Assembly (NCBI RefSeq): GCF_042648805.1
Contig: NZ_JBHRXZ010000022.1
Span: 1 to 64,000, forward strand
Length of the DNA: 64,000 nt
DNA from: Azomonas tarimensis
GTDB taxonomy: Bacteria; Pseudomonadota; Gammaproteobacteria; Pseudomonadales; Pseudomonadaceae
Reading direction: 5' to 3'
Made by a program: the position numbers and the translations under genes. The notes beneath the pieces are model-generated. The model did not search any database and was not told the origin of the DNA. It saw only the letters and a program-made list of their open reading frames with translations. Below are positions 38,883 to 47,737 of the stretch, piece by piece. Positions within the stretch are counted from its first letter, which is position 1, and each line of letters starts with the position of its first letter.

Positions 38883-39713
38883 TTAACCGTACCTGCCGGT
38901 AATGTAGTCCTCGGTCTGCTTTTTCGCCGGGTTGGTGAAGAGGGTGTCGGTATCGCCGTATTCGATCACCTTGCCCATGTACAGGAACGCCGTGTAATCA
39001 CTGACCCGCGCCGCCTGCTGCATGTTGTGGGTGACGATGACGATGGTGTACTTGGTCTTGAGCTCGTAGATCAGCTCTTCCACCTTCAGCGTGGAAATCG
39101 GGTCGAGCGCCGAGCAGGGTTCGTCGAGCAGCAGCACTTCGGGCTGCACGGCGATGGTGCGGGCGATCACCAGACGCTGCTGCTGACCGCCGGAGAGGCC
39201 GAGGGCCGACTCGTGCAGGCGATCCTTGACCTCGTCCCACAGCGCCGCGCTCTTGAGCGCCCACTCGACCGATTCGTCGAGCACGCGCTTCTGCTTGATG
39301 CCCTGGATACGCAGGCCGTAGACCACGTTCTCGTAGATGCTCTTGGGAAAGGGGTTGGGCTTCTGGAACACCATGCCGACCCGGCGGCGCAGGTCGGCGA
39401 CGTCCTCGCCCTTGCGGTAGATGTTGTGGTTGTCGAGGCTGATGGAGCCTTCGATGCGGCAGCCATCGACCAGGTCGTTCATCCGGTTGAAGCAGCGCAG
39501 CAGGGTCGACTTGCCGCAGCCGGACGGACCGATGAAGGCCGTGACCCGCTGCCGGGGCAGCTTCATTGAGACGTCGAACAGCGCCTGCTTCTGCCCATAG
39601 AACAGATTCAGATTGTCCACCTCGATGGCAGTGGTTTCCTGCGATAGATTCAGGGTCCGCTTGTCACGTCCGAGGGCGGAGATGTTGATCGCATGGGTCG
39701 GCGCTTGGGCCAT
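38883..39713 (-). CDS. pstB: Phosphate ABC transporter ATP-binding protein PstB
   Basis: A 276-residue ABC ATPase: Walker A GPSGCGKST, signature LSGGQQQRL, Walker B VLLLDEP and H-loop VTHNM, with RCFNRMNDLVDG specific to PstB. It powers high-affinity phosphate uptake through PstA and PstC. Encoded between pstA and phoU on the minus strand. Confidence 0.96.
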   Translation of the reverse strand: MAQAPTHAINISALGRDKRTLNLSQETTAIEVDNLNLFYGQKQALFDVSMKLPRQRVTAFIGPSGCGKSTLLRCFNRMNDLVDGCRIEGSISLDNHNIYRKGEDVADLRRRVGMVFQKPNPFPKSIYENVVYGLRIQGIKQKRVLDESVEWALKSAALWDEVKDRLHESALGLSGGQQQRLVIARTIAVQPEVLLLDEPCSALDPISTLKVEELIYELKTKYTIVIVTHNMQQAARVSDYTAFLYMGKVIEYGDTDTLFTNPAKKQTEDYITGRYG

Positions 39714-39743
39714 GGTGTTTTTCCTCGTGTCGCTGAAGTTCGA

Positions 39744-39785
39744 ACGCTGAACGAAGGGACGAAGCCCATTGCTGTCGTTCAGCGT
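39744..39785. repeat. Inverted repeat between pstA and pstB
   Basis: ACGCTGAACGA (39744-39754) and TCGTTCAGCGT (39775-39785) form a perfect 11-bp inverted repeat around a 20-base loop in the 91-base gap between the two genes. Without a following T-run it is more likely an mRNA processing or stability element than a terminator. Confidence 0.5.
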
Positions 39786-39804
39786 CCAGCGCTGTTTTCG
39801 GCTG

Positions 39805-41481
39805 TCAGTGATCCAGCGCCTTGTATTTCTCGCGCAGGTGGTTGCGGATGTAGACCGCGCTCAGGTTCAGCAGGGCGATGATCAGCACCAGCAGCGTGGC
39901 GGTGGCGTAGACCAGCGGCCGCGCGGCCTCTACGTTGGGGCTCTGGAAGCCGACGTCGAAGATGTGAAAGCCCAGGTGCATGATCTTCTGGTCAAGGTGC
40001 AGGTAAGGGTAGTTGCCGTCCAGCGGCAGCGAGGGTGCCAACTTGACCACCCCGACAAGCATCAGCGGTGCCACTTCGCCAGCGGCGCGCGCCACGGCGA
40101 GGATCAGACCGGTCATCATGGCCGGGCTGGCCATGGGAATCACCACTTTCAGCAGGGTCTCCGACTTGGTCGCGCCAAGGGCCAGCGAGCCCTCGCGGAT
40201 CATCCGCGGGATCCGCGCCAGGCCTTCCTCGGTGGCCACGATGACCACCGGCAGGGTGAGGATCGCCAGGGTCAGCGACGCCCACATCAGGCCCGGCGTG
40301 CCGAAGGTCGGCGCCGGCAGCGCCTCGGGGAAGAGCAGCTGGTCGATCGAGCCGCCCAGCACATAGACGAAGAAGCCCAGGCCGAACACGCCGTAGACGA
40401 TCGAAGGCACGCCGGCCAGGTTGTTCACCGCGATGCGGATCACCCGGGTCAGCCAGCCCTGCCTGGCATACTCGCGCAGGTATACCGCCGCGATGACGCC
40501 GAAGGGCGTGACGATCACCGCCATGATCATGGTCATCAGCACGGTGCCGAAAATCGCCGGGAACACGCCGCCCTCGGTATTGGCCTCGCGTGGTTCGTCA
40601 CTGACGAATTCCCAGATTTTGCCCAGGTAATGCACTGACTTGTCGAACACCGACATTTCGTTGGGGCGGAAGGCCCGGACGACCTTCGACAGGTTGAGCG
40701 TCTGCTCGTGGCCGTCCGCCGTGCGGACCCGGATGCTGTCACGCGCCAGCGCCCGGTGCAGCTCGTTGAGACGCGTCTCCAATACCCGGTACTCGGCATC
40801 CCATTGGGCGCGCTCGGCATCGATTTCGGCCTGGGCAGCGGCGTCCAGCTCGCCCCGCAATTCCAGCGAACGACTGCGCAGGCGCAGACGCTCCAGGCCA
40901 TGGTTGATGCGACCGATGTCGGTGCGCTCGAGTCCGTGAATCTCGGCCATCAGTTGGTCGACCCGGGCGATGCGCTCGACCAGCGTCGGCCAGGCCGCTT
41001 CGCCCTCGACCACGGTCTGCCCGTTCTCCTCGACCGCCAGCAGATAGCCGTAGTAGTTACCCCACTCTCGGCGCTCCAGCACCATCAGCGCGTCCGGCCG
41101 GCGCTCGTTCTCCATCCACTCGGCCACCACCCAGGAGAAGTCCGCGCCATAGACTTCGCGGTTGCCCACCTTGAGCAACTGACGGGTCATGAACTCGCTG
41201 CCTTCCTCGTCCACCGGCAGCCCGGAAGACGCCAGGCGTGCGCGTGGCACCTGCTCGGACTGCACGACCTCGCCGGCCATGACCCGCGCCGGCTGACCGG
41301 GAATCACGTACTCGGCCTCGATCACATCGGCCGGCCAGAAGTGCGCCAGACCGCGCACAGCGATCACCGAGATCAGGCTCAGGGTCATGATGATGGCGAT
41401 GGCTACCGCGCCCGCATTCATCCACACCCAGGGCGAGCCGCTCTTGAACCAGGTTTTCAGATTCTGTTGCTTGACGGTCAT
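39805..41481 (-). CDS. pstA: Phosphate ABC transporter permease PstA (long form)
   Basis: A 558-residue permease, much longer than the roughly 300-residue E. coli PstA because of an added N-terminal periplasmic region (about 55-270, with a coiled-coil-like Glu/Arg-rich part) between the first helix and the transport domain. The C-terminal half carries the binding-protein-dependent permease motif EEGLARIPRMIREGSLALGA. Long PstA and PstC are usual in pseudomonads. It starts 9 bases after the pstC stop. Confidence 0.93.
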   Translation of the reverse strand: MTVKQQNLKTWFKSGSPWVWMNAGAVAIAIIMTLSLISVIAVRGLAHFWPADVIEAEYVIPGQPARVMAGEVVQSEQVPRARLASSGLPVDEEGSEFMTRQLLKVGNREVYGADFSWVVAEWMENERRPDALMVLERREWGNYYGYLLAVEENGQTVVEGEAAWPTLVERIARVDQLMAEIHGLERTDIGRINHGLERLRLRSRSLELRGELDAAAQAEIDAERAQWDAEYRVLETRLNELHRALARDSIRVRTADGHEQTLNLSKVVRAFRPNEMSVFDKSVHYLGKIWEFVSDEPREANTEGGVFPAIFGTVLMTMIMAVIVTPFGVIAAVYLREYARQGWLTRVIRIAVNNLAGVPSIVYGVFGLGFFVYVLGGSIDQLLFPEALPAPTFGTPGLMWASLTLAILTLPVVIVATEEGLARIPRMIREGSLALGATKSETLLKVVIPMASPAMMTGLILAVARAAGEVAPLMLVGVVKLAPSLPLDGNYPYLHLDQKIMHLGFHIFDVGFQSPNVEAARPLVYATATLLVLIIALLNLSAVYIRNHLREKYKALDH

Positions 41482-41490
41482 GACGGGGCC

Positions 41491-43773
41491 TCAGAGCGAC
41501 GCGTACTTGCCACGCAGGCGCTGACGGATCAGCTCGGCCAGCGTGTTCATCACGAAGGTAAAGGTGAGTAGCACCAGCGCGGCCAGGAACAGCACGCGAT
41601 AGTGGGTGCCGCCCACTTCCGATTCGGGCATTTCCACCGCGACGTTGGCCGCCAGGGTGCGCATGCCCTCGAAGATGTTCATGTCCATGATCGGCGTGTT
41701 GCCGGTGGCCATCAGTACGATCATGGTTTCCCCCACCGCCCGGCCCATGCCGATCATCAGCGCCGAGAAGATGCCCGGGCTGGCGGTGAGGATCACCACC
41801 TTGCTCAGGGTCTGCCAGGGCGTGGCACCCAGGGCGAGGGAGCCGAGGGTGAGGCTCTTGGGCACGCTGAACACCGCATCCTCGGCGATCGAGTAGATAT
41901 TGGGGATCACCGCGAAGCCCATGGCCAGGCCCACCACCAGGGCATTGCGCTGGTCAAAGGGAATGCCCATGTCATTGGTCAGCCAGAGGCGCATGTCGCC
42001 GTCGAACAGCCAGGTTTCCAGATAGGGACTCATGGACAGCGAGAAGAAACCCACCAGCAAGACCACCGGGATCAGCAGCGCGCCTTCCCAGCCGTCCGGC
42101 ACCCGCAGGCGCAGCGCCTCGGGCAGGCGGCTCCAGAGAAAGCCGGCCAGAAGAATGCCGAAGGGCATCAACAGGAACAGGCTGAAGATGCCCGGCAGGT
42201 GATTTTCCACATAGGGCGCCAGGAACAGGCCGGCGAAGAAACCGAGAATCACGGTCGGCAGCGCCTCCATCATCTCGATCACCGGCTTGACCTTGCGGCG
42301 CATCGCCGGGGCCATGAAGTAGGCGGTGTAGATGGCCGCGCAGATGGCCAGCGGGGCCGCCAGCAGCATGGCGTAGAAGGCCGCCTTGAGCGTACCGAAG
42401 GCCAGCGGTGCCAGGCTCAGCTTGGGCTCGAAGTCACTGTTGGCCGAAGTCGACTGCCAGATGTAGTCGGGCTCGTCGTAGCTCTCGTACCAGACCTTGC
42501 CCCACAGCGCGCTCCAGGAGATCTCCGGGTGCGGATTGTGGATGGCGACGGTCTTCAGCTCGCCGGCGGTTTCCACCAACAGACGGTTGGCACGCGGCGA
42601 AAGCGCCGAGAATGCGGCGCCCTCGGCCAGCGACTCGGTGAGCAGGGTACGGTGCGCCGTGCTGTGGAAGATGCCCAGGGTGCCGCGCTCGTCCAGCGCG
42701 AGAAAGCCCTTGCGGCGCTGTTCAGGGACGATTTGGCGAATCGGGCTGTCGCCGAGCTGGAAACTGCGGATCGGCGTCAGCACGGCGCGACCTTCGCTGC
42801 CTCGAACCATGAACCACTGGCTGATGCCGCCGCGCGAGTCGCCGACCATCAGCGACACGCCACCCAGCAACGGCGTGGCGACGGTGACCTGGCTGCCGTC
42901 GGTGGTCAGCCGGTAGCGGCCGTTGAGCTGGCGGCGACGCAGGTCGAACACGTCGGCACTGGCCTGCCCGCTGATCGCGAACAGCCACATGTGGCGCGGG
43001 TCGATGATCAGCGTCCTGATCGGCTCGGCCAGCTGCGGCAGGTTAAGGTATTCCTGCTCCAGCGAGCTCTCGCCGGTCAGCATGTTTTCCGAACGGGCGA
43101 TCCGCAGCGCATGCAGCGCGGTGCCGGTGGCGCCGGCCAGCAGCAGGGTCTGGCCGTTCTGGCTGAGGCCGACCTGGTCCAGCGCGCGCGCTTCGGCATC
43201 GAGCGTGATCGGCGCCTCGCCGAAGGGATAGGACACCTGGGGGGTGATGGTCTTGACGTTGTTCGGGTAGGTGACGCGATAGTCGTGCTGCACCACCAGC
43301 GCCTGGCCGTTGCTCAGACCGACGGCGATGCGCCGGGTGCCGGGGGTGTCATTGGCGACCGAGACGATCTGGCTGCCTTCGGGCAGCGGCAGGGCGACCT
43401 GGCTCAGCTCGGCGCCGCTGTCGATCTGGAAGAAGCGCATCTGGCCATCGCTACCCAGCCGCATGGCGACCTCGTTCTGCTCCTCGACGCTGAGCAGCAA
43501 GGGCTCGGCGGCCTCGCTCAACCAGGCTGGCCGCATCGGCTCGCGGGGCTCGATCTCGGCGCCCTGGAACATCGGCAGAACCACGTGGGCCAGGTAGAAG
43601 AAGATCAGGGTGATGGCACCCAGCACCGCGAGGCCGCCAATGCTGACATACCAGCGGGTGGCGCGGTCCTGAAAGGCACGCCAGCGGCGCTTGCGCTGCA
43701 GCGCCGGGGTGCTGAAATCCAACCGGTCCGAGGAAGGACGCGCGGTGGAAGGATCGTTGACCAGATTGTTCAT
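41491..43773 (-). CDS. pstC: Phosphate ABC transporter permease PstC (long form)
   Basis: A 760-residue permease with one N-terminal helix (about 45-70), a large periplasmic domain (to about 445) rich in beta strands, and a C-terminal six-helix permease domain containing EDAVFSVPKSLTLGSLALGA. Start set at ATG 43773 after CAGGAACC; the frame extends upstream through the Pho-box promoter and cannot be coding there. It has its own Pho box and -10 element. Confidence 0.92.
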   Translation of the reverse strand: MNNLVNDPSTARPSSDRLDFSTPALQRKRRWRAFQDRATRWYVSIGGLAVLGAITLIFFYLAHVVLPMFQGAEIEPREPMRPAWLSEAAEPLLLSVEEQNEVAMRLGSDGQMRFFQIDSGAELSQVALPLPEGSQIVSVANDTPGTRRIAVGLSNGQALVVQHDYRVTYPNNVKTITPQVSYPFGEAPITLDAEARALDQVGLSQNGQTLLLAGATGTALHALRIARSENMLTGESSLEQEYLNLPQLAEPIRTLIIDPRHMWLFAISGQASADVFDLRRRQLNGRYRLTTDGSQVTVATPLLGGVSLMVGDSRGGISQWFMVRGSEGRAVLTPIRSFQLGDSPIRQIVPEQRRKGFLALDERGTLGIFHSTAHRTLLTESLAEGAAFSALSPRANRLLVETAGELKTVAIHNPHPEISWSALWGKVWYESYDEPDYIWQSTSANSDFEPKLSLAPLAFGTLKAAFYAMLLAAPLAICAAIYTAYFMAPAMRRKVKPVIEMMEALPTVILGFFAGLFLAPYVENHLPGIFSLFLLMPFGILLAGFLWSRLPEALRLRVPDGWEGALLIPVVLLVGFFSLSMSPYLETWLFDGDMRLWLTNDMGIPFDQRNALVVGLAMGFAVIPNIYSIAEDAVFSVPKSLTLGSLALGATPWQTLSKVVILTASPGIFSALMIGMGRAVGETMIVLMATGNTPIMDMNIFEGMRTLAANVAVEMPESEVGGTHYRVLFLAALVLLTFTFVMNTLAELIRQRLRGKYASL

Positions 43774-43812
43774 GCCAGGTTCCTGGGCAGGCGGATATCT
43801 CGACGTGCCCGC

Positions 43813-43846
43813 ACTGTAAAACGGCGATATGACAGAAAAATTACAG
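43813..43846 (-). promoter_or_regulatory. Pho box and -10 element of pstCAB-phoU
   Basis: On the minus strand 43846-43829 reads CTGTAAT-TTTT-CTGTCAT, close to the PhoB consensus of two CTGTCAT half-sites 11 bases apart. Ten bases downstream lies TACAGT (43818-43813) as -10 element. This gives pstC its own phosphate-controlled promoter, separate from pstS. Confidence 0.85.
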
Positions 43847-43860
43847 CCCCCGAAATGCAA

Positions 43861-43894
43861 CTCACCCGCCGGTCAGGCGCGACCGGCGGGTGAG
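43861..43894 (-). terminator. Strong hairpin after pstS
   Basis: CTCACCCGCCGGTC (43861-43874) and GACCGGCGGGTGAG (43881-43894) form a perfect 14-bp stem with a 6-base loop, 19 bases after the pstS stop. On the minus strand no long U-run follows at once, so it may act as a partial terminator and a 3' stabiliser that keeps pstS mRNA more abundant than pstCAB. Confidence 0.65.
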
Positions 43895-43912
43895 AGGGGA
43901 GCAGCGAAACGC

Positions 43913-44878
43913 CTAGAGGTCGAGGTCAGCCAGGGCCTTGTCGACAACGCGCTTGGGCAGCGGGATGTAGCCGTCCTTGACCACTACCTGCTGGCCTTCC
44001 TGGGACAGCATCATGCGCACGAACTCGGCTTCCAGCGGGCTCAGCGGCTTGTTCGGCGCCTTGTTGATGTAGACATAGAAGAAGCGAGCCAGCGGGAACT
44101 TGCCGGCCAGGGCGTTCTCTTCGTTGGCTTCGAACGCCTCACCGCCCTTGGACAGCGGCACGGTGCGAACGCTGGCGGTGCGGTAGCCGACGCCGGAATA
44201 TCCGATGGCGCCCAGGCTGCTGGAAATCGACTGCACCACCGAGGCAGAACCCGGCTGCTCGTTCACACCCGACTTGAAGTCACCTTTGCACAGGGCTTCT
44301 TCCTTGAAATAGCCGTAGGTGCCGGAGACCGAGTTGCGGCCGAACAGCTGGATCGGACGGGTCGCCCATTCGCCGGTCAGGCCCAGGTCGCCCCAGGTAC
44401 GGATGTCCCGCTCACCGCCACACAGGCGAGTGTTGGAGAAGATCGCATCGACCTGCTCGATGTCCAGGCTCTTGATCGGGTTGTCCTTGTGCACGAACAC
44501 CGCCAGAGAGTCGATGGCCACGGGCACGGCGGTCGGCTTGTAGCCATAGCGCTCTTCGAACGCCTGCAGCTCGTTGTCCTTCATCGGACGGCTCATCGGG
44601 CCAAGGTTCGAGGTGCCCTCGGTCAGCGCAGGCGGGGCGGTGGAGGAACCAGCGGCCTGGATCTGCACGTTGACGTTGGGGTACTCGCGCTTGAACTCTT
44701 CGGCCCAAAGGGTCATCAGGTTCGCCAGGGAGTCGGAGCCGACGCTGGACAGGTTGCCGGAAACGCCCGAAGTCCTTTCGTAGCTTGGCAATTCGGGATC
44801 AACGGCAGCGACCGCGCTGGCGGCACCGACACCGGCAGCCACGAAAGTCAGGGCAGCCATCAGACGATTGAGTTTCAT
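43913..44878 (-). CDS. pstS: Phosphate-binding periplasmic protein PstS
   Basis: A 321-residue binding protein with signal peptide (about 1-25, ending SAVAA), then SGNLSSVGSDSLANLM and the phosphate-site segments AAGSSTAPPAL and GRNSVSGTYGYF. It captures phosphate in the periplasm and hands it to PstCA. It is the first gene transcribed in the unit, with a PhoB-type promoter upstream. Confidence 0.95.
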   Translation of the reverse strand: MKLNRLMAALTFVAAGVGAASAVAAVDPELPSYERTSGVSGNLSSVGSDSLANLMTLWAEEFKREYPNVNVQIQAAGSSTAPPALTEGTSNLGPMSRPMKDNELQAFEERYGYKPTAVPVAIDSLAVFVHKDNPIKSLDIEQVDAIFSNTRLCGGERDIRTWGDLGLTGEWATRPIQLFGRNSVSGTYGYFKEEALCKGDFKSGVNEQPGSASVVQSISSSLGAIGYSGVGYRTASVRTVPLSKGGEAFEANEENALAGKFPLARFFYVYINKAPNKPLSPLEAEFVRMMLSQEGQQVVVKDGYIPLPKRVVDKALADLDL

Positions 44879-44921
44879 TCCTTGCTCCTAGCGAAGTGAC
44901 AGTGTTTTAAGCAGCGGGGCC

Positions 44922-44966
44922 AGTATCGGCAGGCTCGATGAAGACTCTATGACGTCTATGTGACAG
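44922..44966 (-). promoter_or_regulatory. Pho box (three half-sites) and -10 element of pstS
   Basis: On the minus strand, CTGTCAC (44966-44960), ACGTCAT (44955-44949) and a weaker TCTTCAT (44944-44938) follow each other every 11 bases, the spacing of tandem PhoB half-sites. GATACT (44927-44922) follows after 10 bases, the same distance as at the pstC promoter. This supports PhoB activation of pstS. Confidence 0.85.
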
Positions 44967-45074
44967 TCAGGTTACGGGGCGCAGTGACCGGGACGGTCCC
45001 AGGACGACAGGGTTATACTCGGCTGGCTGGCATGCCCGGATCAGGGCGCATGAGCCATCCGCCACGAGATCCCG

Positions 45075-45473
45075 ATGATCGATTACGAACAGGAAGACCC
45101 CATCCCCCAGGGCACGCTTGCTCTGCAGATCACTGCGCTGCCGCGCGAGACCAACGGTTTCGGTGACATTTATGGAGGCTGGCTGGTCTCGCAGATGGAC
45201 CTGGCCGGCACCGCCAGCGCCAATCGCCTCGCCGCCGGCCGGGTGGCCACCGTGTCCATCGACCGCATGGCCTTCATGGTACCGGTGGCAGTAGGGGCGC
45301 AACTGTCCTTCTATACCCAGTTGCTGGAGGTGGGCCGTAGTTCGGTGCGCATCCTCGTCGAGGTCTGGAGCGACGACCCGCTGAGTGCGGAGCGGCGCAA
45401 GGTGACCGAAGCGGTGTTCGTCTTTGTCGCCATCGACGCCTCCGGTCGGACCCGCCCCATCCTCCGACGCTAG
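45075..45473 (+). CDS. Acyl-CoA thioesterase, YciA-like hotdog fold
   Basis: A 132-residue hotdog protein with NGFGDIYGGWLVSQMDLAG and RVATVSIDRMAFMVPVAVG, both typical of YciA-type acyl-CoA hydrolases, which cleave acyl-CoA to free acid and CoA in the cytoplasm. Normal length. It diverges from pstS and its stop lies 3 bases from the stop of the opposed GGDEF gene, across the palindrome GACGCTAGCGTC (45466-45477). Confidence 0.88.
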   Translation: MIDYEQEDPIPQGTLALQITALPRETNGFGDIYGGWLVSQMDLAGTASANRLAAGRVATVSIDRMAFMVPVAVGAQLSFYTQLLEVGRSSVRILVEVWSDDPLSAERRKVTEAVFVFVAIDASGRTRPILRR

Positions 45474-45476
45474 CGT

Positions 45477-46664
45477 CTAGCCGGCGTGGTGCAGCACGCC
45501 GCGGTCGCGACCCTGCTGCTTGGCCATGTACAGGGCATCGTCGGCATGCTTGTACAGCCGTTCTGGCGTCTCGCTGCCGCGCAGCACCGCCATCCCGATA
45601 CTGCAGGTGAGAGTGCCACGACGCGACGCCGGATGCGGGAACGCGCGGTCGCGTACCCGCTGCAGAATGTCTTCGGCCAGCTGTCGCCCCGCCGCCGCGT
45701 CACAGTCGTAGAGCAGCAGAGCGAACTCCTCGCCACCCACCCGGGCTGCCAGATCCAGCGGGCGCCGGGCGAATCGCTCGAAAAGGTCTGAGAAATCCTG
45801 CAGCAGACGATCACCTTCCGGATGACCCAGGGTGTCGTTGTAGGCCTTGAACTCGTCCAGATCGAGCAGCATCAATGTCAGCGGCAGATGCTCCCGCCGC
45901 GCCTGGGCCACGGCGCGACGCAGCGCGGCGTCGAAGCTGCGGCGGTTCGACAGCCCCGTCAGGCCATCATGCTCGGCCATCCAGCCCAATTGCTTGCGCA
46001 TGAGGAACTGCTCGCGCTGACTGTACTCGTGGGCGTAGCGACTGATGCTGCCTATGGCCATCAGCAGCAGGTAATAGCTCACCGCGATCAGATGCGCCGA
46101 ATACTGGTCGGGACTCAGGGCCCGCTTGGCCAGGACCACATCCCCGGCGAGGATGACCATTGCGCAGAGCAGCGCCCACCAGAAGGTCACCCCCAGGTAG
46201 AAAAAGCAGCAAACGATCAGGAGCCCGGCGCCATAGCGCAACTTCAAAGGTAGTTCGCTGGTTTCGTAGAACAGGTCTATCTGCGAGGCGATGACACCGA
46301 CCAGGATCAGGAGAAAGCCCAGCAGCCAGTTGCTGAAGGCGCTCTGTCGTCGCTGGTCGAAACTGACCAGCAGCACCACGCCGCCCACCAGCATCTGCAA
46401 GGCGCGCAGGAGCGTCAGCTCCAGGCTCCACGGCTGCTCTTCGATGCCGAGCAGAATGTGCTCGAAGAACAGGTAGCCGCCGGCGACGAGCACCAGCGCC
46501 ACGCCGCCCAGCCGCTGGGTCAGGCGTGCCTGCTGCGTCAGATAGCGGCGAAATTCGACCTCCAGCGCAGGTTTGAACAACAACAACCTGAAGCCCAGGA
46601 CCGCCTGGCGCTGATAAGGTGTCTCGCGCAGATCATCGGGCGAGCGGCGAAGGTCGCTGGGCAT
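45477..46664 (-). CDS. Membrane diguanylate cyclase (GGDEF)
   Basis: A 395-residue protein with about six membrane helices (50-205) and a GGDEF domain (about 232-392) with HDGLTGLSNRRSFD, DLDEFKAYNDTLGH and active-site GGEEF (310-314). RPLD at 301-304, five residues before GGEEF, is the RxxD inhibitory site that binds c-di-GMP. It should make c-di-GMP in response to a signal sensed through the membrane part. c-di-GMP often controls EPS, but no direct link to the EPS locus is visible. Confidence 0.9.
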   Translation of the reverse strand: MPSDLRRSPDDLRETPYQRQAVLGFRLLLFKPALEVEFRRYLTQQARLTQRLGGVALVLVAGGYLFFEHILLGIEEQPWSLELTLLRALQMLVGGVVLLVSFDQRRQSAFSNWLLGFLLILVGVIASQIDLFYETSELPLKLRYGAGLLIVCCFFYLGVTFWWALLCAMVILAGDVVLAKRALSPDQYSAHLIAVSYYLLLMAIGSISRYAHEYSQREQFLMRKQLGWMAEHDGLTGLSNRRSFDAALRRAVAQARREHLPLTLMLLDLDEFKAYNDTLGHPEGDRLLQDFSDLFERFARRPLDLAARVGGEEFALLLYDCDAAAGRQLAEDILQRVRDRAFPHPASRRGTLTCSIGMAVLRGSETPERLYKHADDALYMAKQQGRDRGVLHHAG

Positions 46665-46705
46665 GTTCAGAAGCCTGAGGATTGTTCAAGAAGGAGGTAT
46701 CACAA

Positions 46706-46724
46706 TGACATCATTTCAATGTCA
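46706..46724. promoter_or_regulatory. Inverted repeat in the GGDEF-AEC divergent region
   Basis: TGACAT (46706-46711) and ATGTCA (46719-46724) form a perfect 6-bp inverted repeat with a 7-base spacer, 42 bases upstream of the diguanylate cyclase start on its side. It could be an operator; no known regulator is assigned. Confidence 0.3.
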
Positions 46725-46825
46725 GACTGATTCGACCGTGCCGCTACGCTTCGGTTCAGCTGCGGCTTGCTGGACAAGAGCCCAACCCGCAAGATGACCA
46801 CCTGTTACCGTCAGGAATTCCTCGC

Positions 46826-47734
46826 TTGACTCCGGTTCTGTCCGCACTCTGGCCTCTTTTTACCCTGATCATCCTGGGTTACCTGCTGCGCCGGCAGGGA
46901 TTTCCCAGCGAGTCGTTCTGGCCTGGCGCCGACCGTCTGAATTATTTCCTGCTGTTTCCCTCGCTGTTGTTCAGCAGCCTTGCCCTTGCGCCCCTGCACA
47001 GCCCCGCGTTGCCCGGTCTGGCCGCGGCGGTGTTTCTCGCGCTTGGGCTGGCCTGGCTGGCACTGCTGCTGGTGCGCCGCTGGCGTGGCTGGGGAGCTGG
47101 CCGTTTTGGCGCCATCGCCCAGGGCACCCTGCGCTTCAATACCTACCTGGGCCTCGCCATTATTGGCAGCCTGTTCGGTCAGGAAGGCCTGGCGTTGGCA
47201 GCCCTGATGCTGGCGCTGATGGTGCCGACGCTGAACCTGTTGTCAGTCTGGGCGCTGAGCGCCGAACGCGGCATCAGCCTCAAGGGGTTGCTGCTGCCGA
47301 TCCTGCGCAATCCCCTGATCCTGGCCTGCGCCGGCGGCGCGCTGTTCAACCTGTTGGATATCGGTCTGCCCTGGGGCAGTGATCGGCTGCTGGCGCTGCT
47401 GGCGGCGGCCAGCCTGCCGCTGGGGCTGCTCTGCGTAGGCGCGGCGCTCAACCTCGGTGAGCTCGGCCGGCAACTCGGCGTGCTCGGCGTGAACACCGGG
47501 ATCCGCCTGTTGCTGATGCCGCTGATGGCCTTCGGCGTGGCCCGCCTGCTGAACCTGCCTGCGCTGGAAGCCAGCGTGCTGGTGGTGTTCTTCGCCTTGC
47601 CCACAGCCCCCACCGCCTACGCACTGACCCGCCAGCTTGGCGGCGACAGTCAGCTCATGGCCGGACTCATCACCCTGCAGACCCTGCTCGCCGTCGCCAG
47701 CCTGCCTTTAGTACTGGCCCTGCTGACGACCTGA
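46826..47734 (+). CDS. AEC-family (auxin efflux carrier-type) transporter
   Basis: A 302-residue protein with ten hydrophobic helices in two five-helix halves, the AEC layout, with FALPTAPTAYALTRQLGGD near the C-terminus conserved in the family. Members export or import small organic acids such as malonate or malate. Start is TTG 46826 after CAGGAA; no ATG fits. Substrate unknown. Confidence 0.82.
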   Translation: MTPVLSALWPLFTLIILGYLLRRQGFPSESFWPGADRLNYFLLFPSLLFSSLALAPLHSPALPGLAAAVFLALGLAWLALLLVRRWRGWGAGRFGAIAQGTLRFNTYLGLAIIGSLFGQEGLALAALMLALMVPTLNLLSVWALSAERGISLKGLLLPILRNPLILACAGGALFNLLDIGLPWGSDRLLALLAAASLPLGLLCVGAALNLGELGRQLGVLGVNTGIRLLLMPLMAFGVARLLNLPALEASVLVVFFALPTAPTAYALTRQLGGDSQLMAGLITLQTLLAVASLPLVLALLTT

Positions 47735-47737
47735 GGC

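Noticed and set aside
41602..43893. 763-codon plus-strand frame opposite pstC
   Set aside because: Arg/His/Gln-rich shadow of pstC; crosses the Pho box and hairpin.
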